From positions 62,001-126,000 of the forward strand of contig CAZNAI010000002.1 in NCBI GenBank assembly GCA_964571235.1: a DNA stretch of 64,000 bases, read 5' to 3'. This stretch comes from JACRAV01 sp964571235 (GTDB lineage Bacteria; Zixibacteria; MSB-5A5; GN15; FEB-12). How positions within the stretch are numbered: the first letter of the stretch is position 1; every line of letters begins with the position of its first letter. The position numbers were made by a program, and so were the translations under genes. A model generated the notes under the pieces. That model worked only from the letters and a program-made list of their open reading frames with translations. It made no database searches and was not told the origin of the DNA. This document shows positions 1 through 8,926 of this stretch, piece after piece.

Positions 1-1036
1 CCGAGATGCCGACCATCATCGGAAGGACCAGACACATGACCACCGGGAACATGAAGTTTTGGGCTTCCTTTTCGCTGTTCACAATAGAACCGAGGAGCGC
101 GAATATTGTGGAATACAAGAGATAGCCGGAAATCAGAAAGAGAGCAAAGAAGACGACAATAACCGGGTTCGCAACGACGCGCATAATGGACGGGTCGATT
201 TGAAACGCCATCGCGCCGCTGAACATGATCATGACCAGACCAAGCACGATCCAGACTGCGACCTGAGTAAGAGCGGCCGCTCCAAGCCCGAGTAGCTTGC
301 CAGCCATCAGTTGGAACGGCGAGACTGATGACACCATGACTTCCATGATGCGTGAATTTTTCTCGTCGATGACCGAGCGCATGACAGTCTGGCCGTAGCC
401 TAAGATCATCATATAGATGAGCATCACAAAGATCAGGGCACCGAAATATTTCACGCGGAAATCGACCGCTGATCCGGTTGTATCGCGCCGACTCAAGTCT
501 ATGCGTGAAGTGAGAGTGAGAATGGAATCAACCGGTAAATTAATGCTGGAAACTTGCAGGCGCATAGATGAGACGATATTGGAAAGGACCGTTTCAAAGC
601 GCGAGAGCGAATGGAAATCTTCGTTGTTGGCGACAAGGTAGATCGAATCATCGGGGAAACGGGAAGCCATCGGCCGGACAACCAGAAAATACCTGATGTC
701 CCGCTCAGAAATGGCGACACTCAGTGAGTCATACAATCGTTTAAACTCGGTCTCATCTTTGACCGAATTGAAATTGTTTACAACATTGTAATAGGGTCCG
801 CCGTTTTCGAGCGTGTCTTTTTCGATAGTTGCGGCGAACTGTGCGCCCATCCCCTCTCCACCCATGTCGACCACCGCCAGCTTTTCGGCCTCGGTGGATT
901 TTTTGTCAGCCAGCCAGGCGGGCAGGAGCATGAACAGCGCCATGATGGCCGGAGTGAGCAGAATGCCGAAGATGAATGATTTTTTTTGGACAACCTGCGC
1001 GTACTCGCGTGTGATGATGATCCAGATTTTACCCAC
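1..1036 (-). CDS. ABC-2 type transporter permease, NatB-like (partial, runs off left edge)
   Basis: I read this frame by hand because the gene leaves the window. The GTG start lies inside the last codons of the ATPase gene (8-base overlap) and gives VGKIWIIITREYAQVVQKKS. A membrane segment follows (IFGILLTPAIMALFMLLPAW), then a long extracytoplasmic domain of about 180 residues. Further membrane helices begin with VKYFGALIFVMLIYMMILG. The cytoplasmic motif ending in EKNSRIMEVMVSSVSP is typical of NatB/COG1668 permeases. The layout of one helix, a large loop and a helical bundle fits sodium- or drug-exporting ABC-2 permeases. It should pair with the ATPase just upstream. The substrate cannot be told from the sequence. 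The C-terminus is missing. Confidence 0.88.
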   Translation of the reverse strand, partial: MGKIWIIITREYAQVVQKKSFIFGILLTPAIMALFMLLPAWLADKKSTEAEKLAVVDMGGEGMGAQFAATIEKDTLENGGPYYNVVNNFNSVKDETEFKRLYDSLSVAISERDIRYFLVVRPMASRFPDDSIYLVANNEDFHSLSRFETVLSNIVSSMRLQVSSINLPVDSILTLTSRIDLSRRDTTGSAVDFRVKYFGALIFVMLIYMMILGYGQTVMRSVIDEKNSRIMEVMVSSVSPFQLMAGKLLGLGAAALTQVAVWIVLGLVMIMFSGAMAFQIDPSIMRVVANPVIVVFFALFLISGYLLYSTIFALLGSIVNSEKEAQNFMFPVVMCLVLPMMVGIS

Positions 1037-1961
1037 GCTGTACCCCCGCGGATTGCGAGAATTCAGCCCGGTCGACTTTGGCGACCTCTATGAAGATCTC
1101 ATACAACGACGGTTCGACAATTTCAAACCGCCGGACTGATACCTTATCGACGATTGATTTCAAAAGTGCCGGCGCTGAAGCACCCTCGCCAAGCCTGAGT
1201 TCGAGGTAGTTGTTGTATTCGGTCACGCCGGCGACTCCGGGTAACGAGCGAATGAACGACCCGTCGCCGTCGAAACTGACCTGAATTGCGTTGCGACCGA
1301 ACTGGGCCTTGATATCTGCCAGGCGACCGTCGAGGACTTTCTGTCCTTGCGAAATCATACAAAGATGATCGCACAGCTTTTCGGCCTGCTCCATGACGTG
1401 GGTGGAAAAGAGAATCGTCTTCCCCTGACGTTTCAAGTCGAGTAGAATTCCCTTCATCAGTTCGACATTGAGCGGGTCAAGTCCGGAGAAGAGTTCGTCG
1501 AGAATGATAATCTCCGGTTCGTGGGCGATGGTTGTAATGAATTGGAGCTTCTGTTGCATTCCCTTGGAGAGCTCTTCAACTTTGCGATCGCGATAGGCTG
1601 AAAGTTCGAGCCGTTCGAGCCAGGGTCCGATAGCGGCTTTCGCACGCGAGGCGGACATCCCTTTGAGTTCGGCCATGTAGACGATCACTTCGGCCAGGGT
1701 CATCTTCTTATAAAGACCGCGCTCTTCGGGGAGATACCCGACCCGGTCTTTGAAATCGGCGCCGACCGGTTGGCCGTCGAGTCGGATGGTCCCGGAATCG
1801 GGGGGCACGATATTCATGATCATGCGGATGGTGGTGGTCTTTCCTGCGCCGTTAGGACCGATAATGCCAAACATCGAGCCTTTGGGGACTGAGAGCGACA
1901 GATCGGCGACCGCCACCTTGCCGTCGTACTGTTTGCGAATGTGTTCTAATTGTAAATACAT
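1029..1961 (-). CDS. ABC transporter ATP-binding protein, NatA-like
   Basis: This is the cytoplasmic ATPase that powers the permease overlapping its 3' end. The Walker A motif GPNGAGKTT is at about residues 35-43, the ABC signature LSKGMQQK at about 131-138, and the Walker B IIILDE at about 151-156 followed by the D-loop SGLDP. A switch histidine lies in STHVMEQ. The C-terminal ~90 residues form the DUF4162-like tail common in NatA/CcmA-type exporter ATPases. Length (310 aa) is normal for that group. The 77-base gap to the DUF72 gene upstream suggests that a separate promoter could lie there. Substrate is unknown; sodium/drug or lipid-like export are the usual roles of this family. Confidence 0.93.
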   Translation of the reverse strand: MYLQLEHIRKQYDGKVAVADLSLSVPKGSMFGIIGPNGAGKTTTIRMIMNIVPPDSGTIRLDGQPVGADFKDRVGYLPEERGLYKKMTLAEVIVYMAELKGMSASRAKAAIGPWLERLELSAYRDRKVEELSKGMQQKLQFITTIAHEPEIIILDELFSGLDPLNVELMKGILLDLKRQGKTILFSTHVMEQAEKLCDHLCMISQGQKVLDGRLADIKAQFGRNAIQVSFDGDGSFIRSLPGVAGVTEYNNYLELRLGEGASAPALLKSIVDKVSVRRFEIVEPSLYEIFIEVAKVDRAEFSQSAGVQRG

Positions 1962-2038
1962 AGTACTGCCTATACTCTCCGCATTCTTTGAATATTCAGG
2001 CCCCCGGCGGTTTGAATCAACAAAAAAAGCCGAGTGTG

Positions 2039-2812
2039 TTAGCTTTTGATGAGTTCGGCAAAGCGAGTGGCGTTGGTCACTGCCTGACCCAAATGACAGT
2101 TATTGAAAAAGACGTAGGTGGTTTTGACTTTCGCCATGATTTTGCGGACTTTGTCGCGCCACACACTCAGTTCCTCGTCGCTATAGAGATAATCATAGCG
2201 GAGAGAGCCTCCCTCCCACCATTTGTCAGCATTGCGGCCGTGAAGACGGATGTAGGCGGTGTCAGTCGTGGCAAACAGGTCGGGTTTGAGTAGTCCGGGG
2301 AGCGGAGGTTCATCGACACAGACATAGCCGATACCTTCGGATTTAAGACGATCATACATCGGACGGTTGACCCAGCTATGATGACGGAATTCGACAAAGA
2401 GGCGTTGGGGGGCGACCGCCTCGCGGCATATGGATACGTAGTCCAGTTCATATTGGCCAAAGCGAAACGAATAGGGGAATTGAGCAAGTAATCCCGAGAG
2501 GCGGCCGGACTCGACAAGTGGGCGGATGGCTTCGGTGAATTGCCGCTGGTCTTGTTCCAAGTTTGTCCGCTGGTGAGTGTACGATTGCGGAACCTTGACC
2601 ATGAAATCAAATCCGGGCGGGACTTTCTTGAGCATGTTGACCATCACGACCGGATGAGGAATCCGATAGTATGTGGAATTGATTTCGACCGTCTCGAAAA
2701 AACGGGAATAATGATCGAGCATTTTTCCTTTGTCGATATTGGCCGGATAGAACGGGCCGCGCCAGTCCTCAAATGAATATCCCGAAGTGCCAATGCGAAC
2801 GGTCGATTGCAT
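2039..2812 (-). CDS. DUF72 domain-containing protein (YecE family)
   Basis: A 257-residue protein with the features of the YecE/DUF72 TIM-barrel family. It has the opening RIGTSGYSFEDWRGPFYP, the EINSTYYRIP strand, the block FMVKVPQSYTHQR, LLAQFPYSFRF, and the late motifs VEFRHHSW and AYIRLHGRN near residues 140-200. The family is widespread and its biochemical role is not settled. The gene begins 9 bases after the zinc-ribbon gene, so it probably belongs to the same minus-strand transcript as the membrane-protein operon upstream. A functional link to those proteins is not shown by the sequence. Confidence 0.93.
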   Translation of the reverse strand: MQSTVRIGTSGYSFEDWRGPFYPANIDKGKMLDHYSRFFETVEINSTYYRIPHPVVMVNMLKKVPPGFDFMVKVPQSYTHQRTNLEQDQRQFTEAIRPLVESGRLSGLLAQFPYSFRFGQYELDYVSICREAVAPQRLFVEFRHHSWVNRPMYDRLKSEGIGYVCVDEPPLPGLLKPDLFATTDTAYIRLHGRNADKWWEGGSLRYDYLYSDEELSVWRDKVRKIMAKVKTTYVFFNNCHLGQAVTNATRFAELIKS

Positions 2813-2821
2813 ACAGAGACT

Positions 2822-2959
2822 TCACTCTTCGGTCTTTCGGTGTGGCTTGCGTTTCTGCTGAAAGCGGACACGGCCGCAGGTGGGGCAGATCCATTTACGT
2901 TGTTTATGAAAGACGCGCTTTTCTTCGCGCATAGTGACTTTGCACTTGGGGCAGGTCAT
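2822..2959 (-). CDS. 45-residue zinc-ribbon peptide
   Basis: A very short gene whose ATG overlaps the TGA of the upstream membrane-protein gene (ATGA), a sign of translational coupling. The product has two CxxC knuckles, MTCPKCKVTM near the N-terminus and WICPTCGRVRF around residues 23-33. It ends in a lysine/arginine-rich tail (RFQQKRKPHRKTEE). This pattern fits a treble-clef or rubredoxin-like zinc ribbon, perhaps binding nucleic acid or a membrane partner. It is placed between a membrane-protein operon and DUF72 with almost no spacing, so it is likely a real gene. Function is unknown. Confidence 0.72.
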   Translation of the reverse strand: MTCPKCKVTMREEKRVFHKQRKWICPTCGRVRFQQKRKPHRKTEE

Positions 2960-3567
2960 CTGGTAATGCGAAGGAAGTCGGTAAGCAAAAACTCGACCCG
3001 GCCGATCAGGGTCGACAGACGCGACATAACGGTGTATCCGAAGGTTGTGCCGAAAAAGAGCATGAGGAACATGGTCCCGGCTTTGGCGGTCCGACCCAAC
3101 AGGCCGGTCTGTTCGTGGCTGAAATAAAAATAGGCGATGGTACAGATGACTCCGACCAATACCAAAATAGCTGAGAAATTCGGCTCAAAGCCTGAGGAAA
3201 ATAACGGTGTGACGGTATCGGACAGTTGCGTCAGTGTGCGGGCCTGGAGCATGGCGGGGATTGCCGCACCGGCGCCGGAACCAATCAAAACAGCGAGGGG
3301 TAGACGTGACCAGGTGGCAAGGCGCGGGAAGAACCGTGAGAACATCAGTATGCCGAATATCAGAGGTAACAGAAGATGCCACTGGCCGCTTGAGAGCGGA
3401 TCGACCAATTTGGACATGATGTTGTTCGACCAGGTTATCACAAGAGTGTATCCGATGCTGACACCCACCAATAGAAATTCTGCCGCTTTGTACAGCGGGT
3501 TATCGCGATAAAGAAAACTGAGTATCGCGAGGGTCAGAAGTCCGGCGACTACAATCCCTATATCCAT
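2956..3567 (-). CDS. Multi-pass membrane protein of unknown function
   Basis: A 203-residue, strongly hydrophobic protein with about six membrane segments, among them GIVVAGLLTLAILSFLY at the N-terminus, a helix around residues 66-78, and two near 130-175. It carries the loop SHEQTGLLGRTAKAGTMF before the last helices. I do not recognise a named family. It starts one base after the preceding gene and its stop overlaps the zinc-ribbon start, so it belongs to the same tightly packed operon. It is probably one subunit of a membrane complex with its neighbours. That is inferred from gene order only. Confidence 0.8.
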   Translation of the reverse strand: MDIGIVVAGLLTLAILSFLYRDNPLYKAAEFLLVGVSIGYTLVITWSNNIMSKLVDPLSSGQWHLLLPLIFGILMFSRFFPRLATWSRLPLAVLIGSGAGAAIPAMLQARTLTQLSDTVTPLFSSGFEPNFSAILVLVGVICTIAYFYFSHEQTGLLGRTAKAGTMFLMLFFGTTFGYTVMSRLSTLIGRVEFLLTDFLRITR

Positions 3568-3568
3568 G

Positions 3569-4381
3569 CTATTCCTTGCCTCTCCCCCGACGCCGGTTTA
3601 TCAGGTATATGATATTCCCGGCCAGGATCATGGCAATCACATATAGATGGCCACTGGTCTGGGCTAGCATGCCGCGTGCACCGCTTCCACGGTGCCCGAT
3701 CAGTTGTTCGTATTCTGCGGCCCCGCGTAGGCCACCCACCATTGCGCTTAGTTGGCCAGAAGCCAGATAAGGATCGTAGGAGGTCATCATCGCCCCTGTG
3801 ACCGCGCCAACCACCGGCACACCAAAGCGGGCGTGGCCGTATTCGATCCAGTGTGTGGTCAGGTTGCCGTCGGCGATTGAGACTACTGCGCCAATCTGTC
3901 GGAAGTCGGTAACGCCTGAGAGAAGCGGGATTGAATCATACGGGTGTCCGAAATAGTCGGCTGGGAAAGTCTTCTTGATGGATTCTCCCATTGAGAGAAT
4001 CGCGGCAATCGGCTGTGGTTGAAACCCCAGATAGGCGTAATCGGAGCCGTAGGACTTGTGATATTCATGTGCGACTTGATCCAATAGTTGACTACCTATT
4101 CCGGTCCCCTCCGCCATCAACGCCACCCCCACTATTCGGTTGCCGTGGGAGAACAGGTGGCGAAGAACGGCTACTGCCAGCGGGCGGATTTCGGGGAGAG
4201 CGGAAGCCTCGTGATCGAACGACACAATCACAATGGCGCTGGCTGGAAGGGAATCAATGAACGAATGGAATTTCACGGATTCCGGGGATGCGGTGGAATC
4301 TATCTGGATGTTGATCAGCATCGACGCGACAATTGCAATTAGTAATCCCAAGAAAACCCAGTGGCGCGAAGTGAGCGACAT
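3569..4381 (-). CDS. Membrane-anchored protein of unknown function with long extracytoplasmic or soluble domain
   Basis: I place the start at the ATG that overlaps the TGA of the gene upstream (ATGA), giving MSLTSRHWVFLGLLIAIVAS and 270 residues. A longer reading frame upstream is only the antisense-free extension of the same frame. The protein has one helix at the N-terminus, a soluble domain of about 200 residues, and a second helix near the C-terminus (HLYVIAMILAGNIIYLI) followed by a basic tail. The middle includes the stretches VIVSFDHEASALPEIRPLA and GVALMAEGTG. No known domain is recognised with confidence. It belongs to the same operon as its membrane-protein neighbours. Confidence 0.82.
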   Translation of the reverse strand: MSLTSRHWVFLGLLIAIVASMLINIQIDSTASPESVKFHSFIDSLPASAIVIVSFDHEASALPEIRPLAVAVLRHLFSHGNRIVGVALMAEGTGIGSQLLDQVAHEYHKSYGSDYAYLGFQPQPIAAILSMGESIKKTFPADYFGHPYDSIPLLSGVTDFRQIGAVVSIADGNLTTHWIEYGHARFGVPVVGAVTGAMMTSYDPYLASGQLSAMVGGLRGAAEYEQLIGHRGSGARGMLAQTSGHLYVIAMILAGNIIYLINRRRGRGKE

Positions 4382-5016
4382 CAGCGGTTGCCCCCGAGCC
4401 AGGTGCGTTCTATGCCGAGAATGACGCGAAGCGATGTAGTGAGTGAACCAAGACCGATACCGATGAGAATTGCTCGACGGGCGGCCATCGACGGAGTGTT
4501 GCGAACCCAATCAGTAAACACGGGAAACTGGCTCCAAAGATGGTCGCCGAGGGCTGATCGGCTGATAAGCACCAAGAGAGCGGCAACGAGCAATACGGTC
4601 GCCGCTACCGAGCGGGCGCGAAAGCCCCGGTAAGAGGCCGATGCGACAAAGAAAGCAAGTAGCGCAAAGACGGTTGATTGAAGGGGAATCTGGATATTGT
4701 CAAAGACCCACATGAAGGGCGAGTCGACCCCTCTCCCCCAGATGATTGCCAAAAGCGGCATGGCAAGCATCGCACCGATTGACAACCCACGATAGAAGAT
4801 TTGGTTTCTGTTTGATATGGCCTTGAGATTTACTTTTAGAAAACTGACCACACCGACGATTACCGCACATCCGAAGATGATCTGCCAATAGGAGTCGACG
4901 AGAATCTGATTGAGAGCTTTGGCGGTCGGATGAGCCGAGAAATACAAAAGAAACAAGGCGACTCCGAAAACGGTTGCGATGATTTGCGGAAGTCGGCGCG
5001 AAGTCAAAATTTCCAC
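4381..5016 (-). CDS. Multi-pass membrane protein of unknown function
   Basis: A 211-residue protein with about six membrane segments, including LPQIIATVFGVALFLLYF, a helix near residues 45-60, one near 80-93, and VAATVLLVAALLVLISRSA near 140-155. It starts inside the end of the DUF6754-like gene (13-base overlap), and its stop overlaps the next start. No family is recognised. Its position inside a chain of overlapping membrane genes suggests it assembles with them. Confidence 0.8.
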   Translation of the reverse strand: MEILTSRRLPQIIATVFGVALFLLYFSAHPTAKALNQILVDSYWQIIFGCAVIVGVVSFLKVNLKAISNRNQIFYRGLSIGAMLAMPLLAIIWGRGVDSPFMWVFDNIQIPLQSTVFALLAFFVASASYRGFRARSVAATVLLVAALLVLISRSALGDHLWSQFPVFTDWVRNTPSMAARRAILIGIGLGSLTTSLRVILGIERTWLGGNR

Positions 5017-5813
5017 CAGTCGGAAGAGGGATCAACTGTGGCCCACACCGCGGCCAGACATAACAGAGCGACCAGCACGATTTTGAGAATGTCCTGCGCT
5101 CGGACCGAGGCAAGAATTGCGGGATCTTTGGATAAATATCCCGAGGCGGCAAAAAGCTCTTCACCTATAAGAGTGTAATCGCAGGCGACAATGAAAAAGG
5201 CGAGTTGGATAGTGGAATCGGTGCCGGCGACTTGAATAGCACCTACGGTGTTGCCGGTTTCAGCCAAAATGAGCGATTCGGCCTCGAATGTTCCCAGGAG
5301 AAAGACCGCCGCTGGTTTGTGGCGACTGATGAGACCGTCGACCGCCGCCGCATATCCAAACTGTGACGAGCTGACATACTGGATATTTTCTTCGCGGTAC
5401 CGGTCGGCAAAGCCACTGCGGGCGTAACTTTCTTTGACTGTCTCCTGCGCGACCGACATGATAACCGGGTCGTGGGTGGGAAATAGGAGTGGGCAGTCGT
5501 AGACTGCGGTCTTCTCCGCAATGTGGCTTAAGATATTAAGCGATGCGAGCGTGGTGGGGCGTTGGATGTCTCCCCCCCACCCCGGTGTATAGAGAACCGG
5601 ACGGGCCATTTCGGTGGCGCGTCCGATGGCATCATCTACGGCTGACAGACCGTTGATTGGGCGGATAAAAAAGCCGGATTTCCCACGCTTTGAGTAGGTG
5701 GTGTATAAAACCAGAGCGATCGCGGCTACGGCAAAGAGCAGGACCGGGAGTTTGGCGGAGTCAAACCAGGAAACGCTGTCGGTGGCTGTGAGTATCAACA
5801 AGTGAGTAAGCAC
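5004..5813 (-). CDS. DUF6754-like membrane protein, first gene of a membrane operon
   Basis: A 269-residue protein with an N-terminal helix (LPVLLFAVAAIALVLYTTYS), a soluble domain of about 180 residues, and a C-terminal helix (ILKIVLVALLCLAAVWATV). The soluble part has the blocks GRATEMARPVLYTPGWGGD, LFPTHDPVIMSVAQETV and AVFLLGTFEAESLILAETG. The last two resemble the DUF6754 family as I remember it; I cannot confirm this by search. This is the promoter-proximal gene of the minus-strand operon. Function is unknown, but the conserved domain probably lies on one face of the membrane, fixed by the two helices. Confidence 0.78.
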   Translation of the reverse strand: MLTHLLILTATDSVSWFDSAKLPVLLFAVAAIALVLYTTYSKRGKSGFFIRPINGLSAVDDAIGRATEMARPVLYTPGWGGDIQRPTTLASLNILSHIAEKTAVYDCPLLFPTHDPVIMSVAQETVKESYARSGFADRYREENIQYVSSSQFGYAAAVDGLISRHKPAAVFLLGTFEAESLILAETGNTVGAIQVAGTDSTIQLAFFIVACDYTLIGEELFAASGYLSKDPAILASVRAQDILKIVLVALLCLAAVWATVDPSSDWWKF

Positions 5814-5923
5814 GACATAAGCAGGGCCGGTCCCCCCCGGGATTCAACAAAAAGATTTTTTGCTGGACAGGGCCGGTACAGCCGGGTTATTTGACAGCCA
5901 TTAAGATAGGAAGAAATAGTCAG

Positions 5924-7147
5924 ATGAAGAAGTCACATGCACGCCTTGCGATAATCATTGCCCTCGTCGCATCCTTTAGTTCGGTTTCGAGGGCCGCAAC
6001 GACAATTGAGTGGTGGCAGTTCTGGACCGATCCGGAGATAAAGCCGACAGTCATGAAATTGGTCGCTGAGTTCGAGAGGCAGAATCCGGATATCAAAGTA
6101 AATGTGACCGATCTGACTTGGGCCAATGGTCAGGAAAAACTGGCGGTGGCTTTTGCGGCCAACGCCGGACCTGATCTGATGGAGATCGGATCGGATTGGA
6201 TTGCCCAGTTTGCGGCCAACGACCGGCTGGCTGATTTGAGCGCCGCCTTAGGTGGCGACTCGGCCAATTTCGACGGGCTTGGTCTGGCCAGCTACAACGG
6301 GAAATTGTATGGATTTCCGTGGATACTCGGCACCCGCGTGCTCTTTATCAATAAGGATGTGCTGGCGAAAGCTAATTTTTCGCGAGAGACAATTCCTATG
6401 AATTGGCCGTCGCTGATGGAGTCAGTTACGCAGATTACCGAGCGCGGTAAGGGGCAGTACTTTGGCTGGGGATCAAATGCCCCGGAGAAGCACCGCCTTT
6501 ACAAGAAGTACATGCCGTTTTTCTGGTCGAATGCCGCGAAGATATTTTCCGATGACAACAAATACTGTGTGCTTTCATCGGTTGCGGCGATTGACGCTCT
6601 CAAATTCTATCGGGATCTGCATAACCAGGGATTTGTTGCCGATCAACGGGGAATCGAAGATGCCTGGTTGGCCGGAAAAGTCGCGTATGTGATTTCCGGT
6701 GATTGGCTGATCAAGCGAATTGAATCAGAGAAACGGACGATTGACTTTGCGACGACGTTTATTCCCGGACCGAAGTACCCCGGCAAGTCGTTTATGGGTG
6801 GTGAATTCTTGTCGGTCAACGCCCAATCTTCCCACCCAAAAGAAGCGATCCAGTTCATCAAGTTTCTGACCTCGGCGGAAAATCAGGTGGAATTCTGTAA
6901 GGCCAATCGCTCGGCGAATCCGTCCAGTGTGAAAGCGCAGGCTGACCCGTATTTCCAACAAAACATTAACCTGCTGACTTTTATCCGCCAGTTGAGACAA
7001 TCAGATCATCCTCCAGTCGATCCAAACTGGCCGACAATTGAAGACGCAATCGAGAAAGCCGTTGAGGATGCGCTGTTTGGCAGTCGTCTTCCGGCGAGCG
7101 CGCTGCGGAATGCTCAGATTCAGGTAGCCAAACTCAGGCACCCATGA
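5924..7147 (+). CDS. ABC sugar-type transporter, extracellular solute-binding protein
   Basis: A periplasmic binding protein of the MalE/UgpB type (family 1). I prefer the ATG giving MKKSHARLAIIIALVASFSS, which starts a normal signal peptide ending near SRA, over the upstream TTG; an AGGAAG lies about 11 bases before it. Typical blocks are TIEWWQFWTDPEIKP, VNVTDLTWANGQEKL, PDLMEIGSDWIAQFA, YGFPWILGTRVLFINKD and FMGGEFLSVNAQSSHPKEA. Length (about 407 residues) is normal. The next two genes encode the matching permeases, with a 4-base overlap to the first. The ligand is probably a sugar or oligosaccharide; its identity is not visible. Confidence 0.93.
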   Translation: MKKSHARLAIIIALVASFSSVSRAATTIEWWQFWTDPEIKPTVMKLVAEFERQNPDIKVNVTDLTWANGQEKLAVAFAANAGPDLMEIGSDWIAQFAANDRLADLSAALGGDSANFDGLGLASYNGKLYGFPWILGTRVLFINKDVLAKANFSRETIPMNWPSLMESVTQITERGKGQYFGWGSNAPEKHRLYKKYMPFFWSNAAKIFSDDNKYCVLSSVAAIDALKFYRDLHNQGFVADQRGIEDAWLAGKVAYVISGDWLIKRIESEKRTIDFATTFIPGPKYPGKSFMGGEFLSVNAQSSHPKEAIQFIKFLTSAENQVEFCKANRSANPSSVKAQADPYFQQNINLLTFIRQLRQSDHPPVDPNWPTIEDAIEKAVEDALFGSRLPASALRNAQIQVAKLRHP

Positions 7148-8013
7148 GCCGGCAGAGGTTGGTGGCGCATCTTTTGACGCTACCCTGGCACGTTACGTTT
7201 TGGCTCTTTTTCGCTTTTCCGCTGGTCTTCTCGCTTTTTCTCAGTCTGACCAACTATCAGTTATTGACCAAGGGGTTTTCGTTTATTGGATTTGACAACT
7301 ACCGGGAACTACTGGGTGATCCCGCCTTTTTGACGTCGCTGAAAAACACGGCGATTTTTGTGGTCGGCACTATTCCGGCCACGACAATTATCGCGCTGGT
7401 GATGGCCCTTCTGGTGCACCCGCATATCAAAGGGCGGGGGATATTCCGGTCGGGGCTTTTTCTACCCTGGATTACCTCGTTGGTTGTGGTCACATTGGTG
7501 TTCACCAATCTGTACAGCCGGGGCGGATATGTGGCGACCCTTTTTCAGATGGTTGGCTTAACGCCGCCGGTAAATGGGTTTCTATATGACAGCGGGACGG
7601 CGCTGTATGCAATCATGGCGATGGATGTTTGGAGTTCAGTCGGCTATTACATGCTGATATTCCTGGCCGGCCTTCAAGCGATTCCGGATGAACTCTATGA
7701 GGCGGCAGAAGTTGCCGGGGCATCCAAAGCGAGGCAGTTCTTCAGCATTACTCTCCCCTTACTTCGGCCGGTGGCGATCTTCGTGATTGTCATCAATTCG
7801 ATTAAATCGTTTCAAGTGTTTATCGAAGTATTCATGATGACCAAGGGGAAATTCGAAAGTTCGACGCTGGTCTATTTCATGTATGATATCGGGCTGTCCA
7901 ACGCGTATCGGTTTGGGTACGCTTCGGCAGTCGCCTACACGCTGTTTGCGATTGTCGCAGTGTTCTCTATCGCCCAGATGGTATTACTCCGTCGGCGGGG
8001 GCCGGTATGGTGA
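7144..8013 (+). CDS. ABC sugar-type transporter permease, MalF/UgpA-like
   Basis: Inner-membrane permease (289 aa) of the carbohydrate-uptake CUT1 type with six predicted helices. The first is HVTFWLFFAFPLVFSLFLSL. The EAA loop that contacts the ATPase is present as EAAEVAGASKARQFFSITLP around residues 182-201. It overlaps the binding-protein gene by 4 bases and the next permease by 7 bases, so all three are co-translated. No ATPase gene (MalK/MsmK-like) lies nearby, so a shared ATPase elsewhere is presumably used. Confidence 0.94.
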   Translation: MSRQRLVAHLLTLPWHVTFWLFFAFPLVFSLFLSLTNYQLLTKGFSFIGFDNYRELLGDPAFLTSLKNTAIFVVGTIPATTIIALVMALLVHPHIKGRGIFRSGLFLPWITSLVVVTLVFTNLYSRGGYVATLFQMVGLTPPVNGFLYDSGTALYAIMAMDVWSSVGYYMLIFLAGLQAIPDELYEAAEVAGASKARQFFSITLPLLRPVAIFVIVINSIKSFQVFIEVFMMTKGKFESSTLVYFMYDIGLSNAYRFGYASAVAYTLFAIVAVFSIAQMVLLRRRGPVW

Positions 8014-8834
8014 ATCGGCGATCGAAAGTCGGTTTGGCGGCTCGCTATGTCGCGCTTTGTGGATTATTGGCGGTCACGGTCTTCCCTATGCTCTGGATGT
8101 TTCGGGTTGCTTTTCTACCGCGCGACGCTGATCTGGCGGGATTGATTCCGTGGACCGGCGGATTTACTATCGCCAATTTTGTTGATCTGTTTCAAACCGG
8201 CGGAATCCTGTGGCCACTGTTCAATTCGGTAATTGTCGGGATAGTTGTCACAGCCGGAAACGTCCTCTTTTGTTTCATGGTGGCATATGCGCTGGCTCGT
8301 CATCGGTCGGCGCTCAACAAACTGGCCTTTGGAAGTGCGCTGTTGGTACTGATGGTGCCGGCGCATGTGACGATCATTCCGTTGTATCTAATGGCGATCA
8401 AGACCGGATGGTATGACAGTTATCTGGCGCTCGTTATTCCCTGGTTGGTGACTCCGATAGGGATATTTCTGGTCAAGCAATATATCGAAGGTATCCCGCC
8501 GGCTTTGGAAGAAGCGGCGCGAGTGGATGGCGCCGGTGAAATGACAATTCTCTTCAGGGTTGTTATGCCGATCTGCAAACCGGTTTTGGTGGTGCTCGCG
8601 ATACAGGTATTCGTTACTAATTGGAATTCGTTTTTGTATCCGTTTATTCTGACCTCACGCGACTCGCTTCGCACGCTTCCGGTGGCGCTGGCCATGATGC
8701 AAGGACATCAGGCGATTGATTGGCCGCATTTGATGGCGGGGAGTGTGGTTGCAGTTCTGCCGGTATTGATTGTATTCTTTGTGATGCAACGACATATCTT
8801 AAGTGGAATTATGGCCGGTGGGCTTAAGCAGTAA
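8007..8834 (+). CDS. ABC sugar-type transporter permease, MalG/UgpE-like
   Basis: The second permease (275 aa) of the same importer. It begins with a helix RYVALCGLLAVTVFPMLWMF and has about six helices in all. The EAA loop is EEAARVDGAGEMTILFRVVM around residues 168-187, followed by PICKP as in MalG-type proteins. It overlaps the first permease gene. It should form the heterodimeric channel with that protein. The operon ends here; 92 bases separate it from the OmpA-like gene. Confidence 0.94.
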   Translation: MVNRRSKVGLAARYVALCGLLAVTVFPMLWMFRVAFLPRDADLAGLIPWTGGFTIANFVDLFQTGGILWPLFNSVIVGIVVTAGNVLFCFMVAYALARHRSALNKLAFGSALLVLMVPAHVTIIPLYLMAIKTGWYDSYLALVIPWLVTPIGIFLVKQYIEGIPPALEEAARVDGAGEMTILFRVVMPICKPVLVVLAIQVFVTNWNSFLYPFILTSRDSLRTLPVALAMMQGHQAIDWPHLMAGSVVAVLPVLIVFFVMQRHILSGIMAGGLKQ

Positions 8835-8926
8835 CCACCATTTATAGTTGCATAAGCGAAACTTCTGGGCTACCGTTGGGTATAAGTCTACGTCTATACC
8901 TTCCCTTTATGAAAGGAACTCACGAG

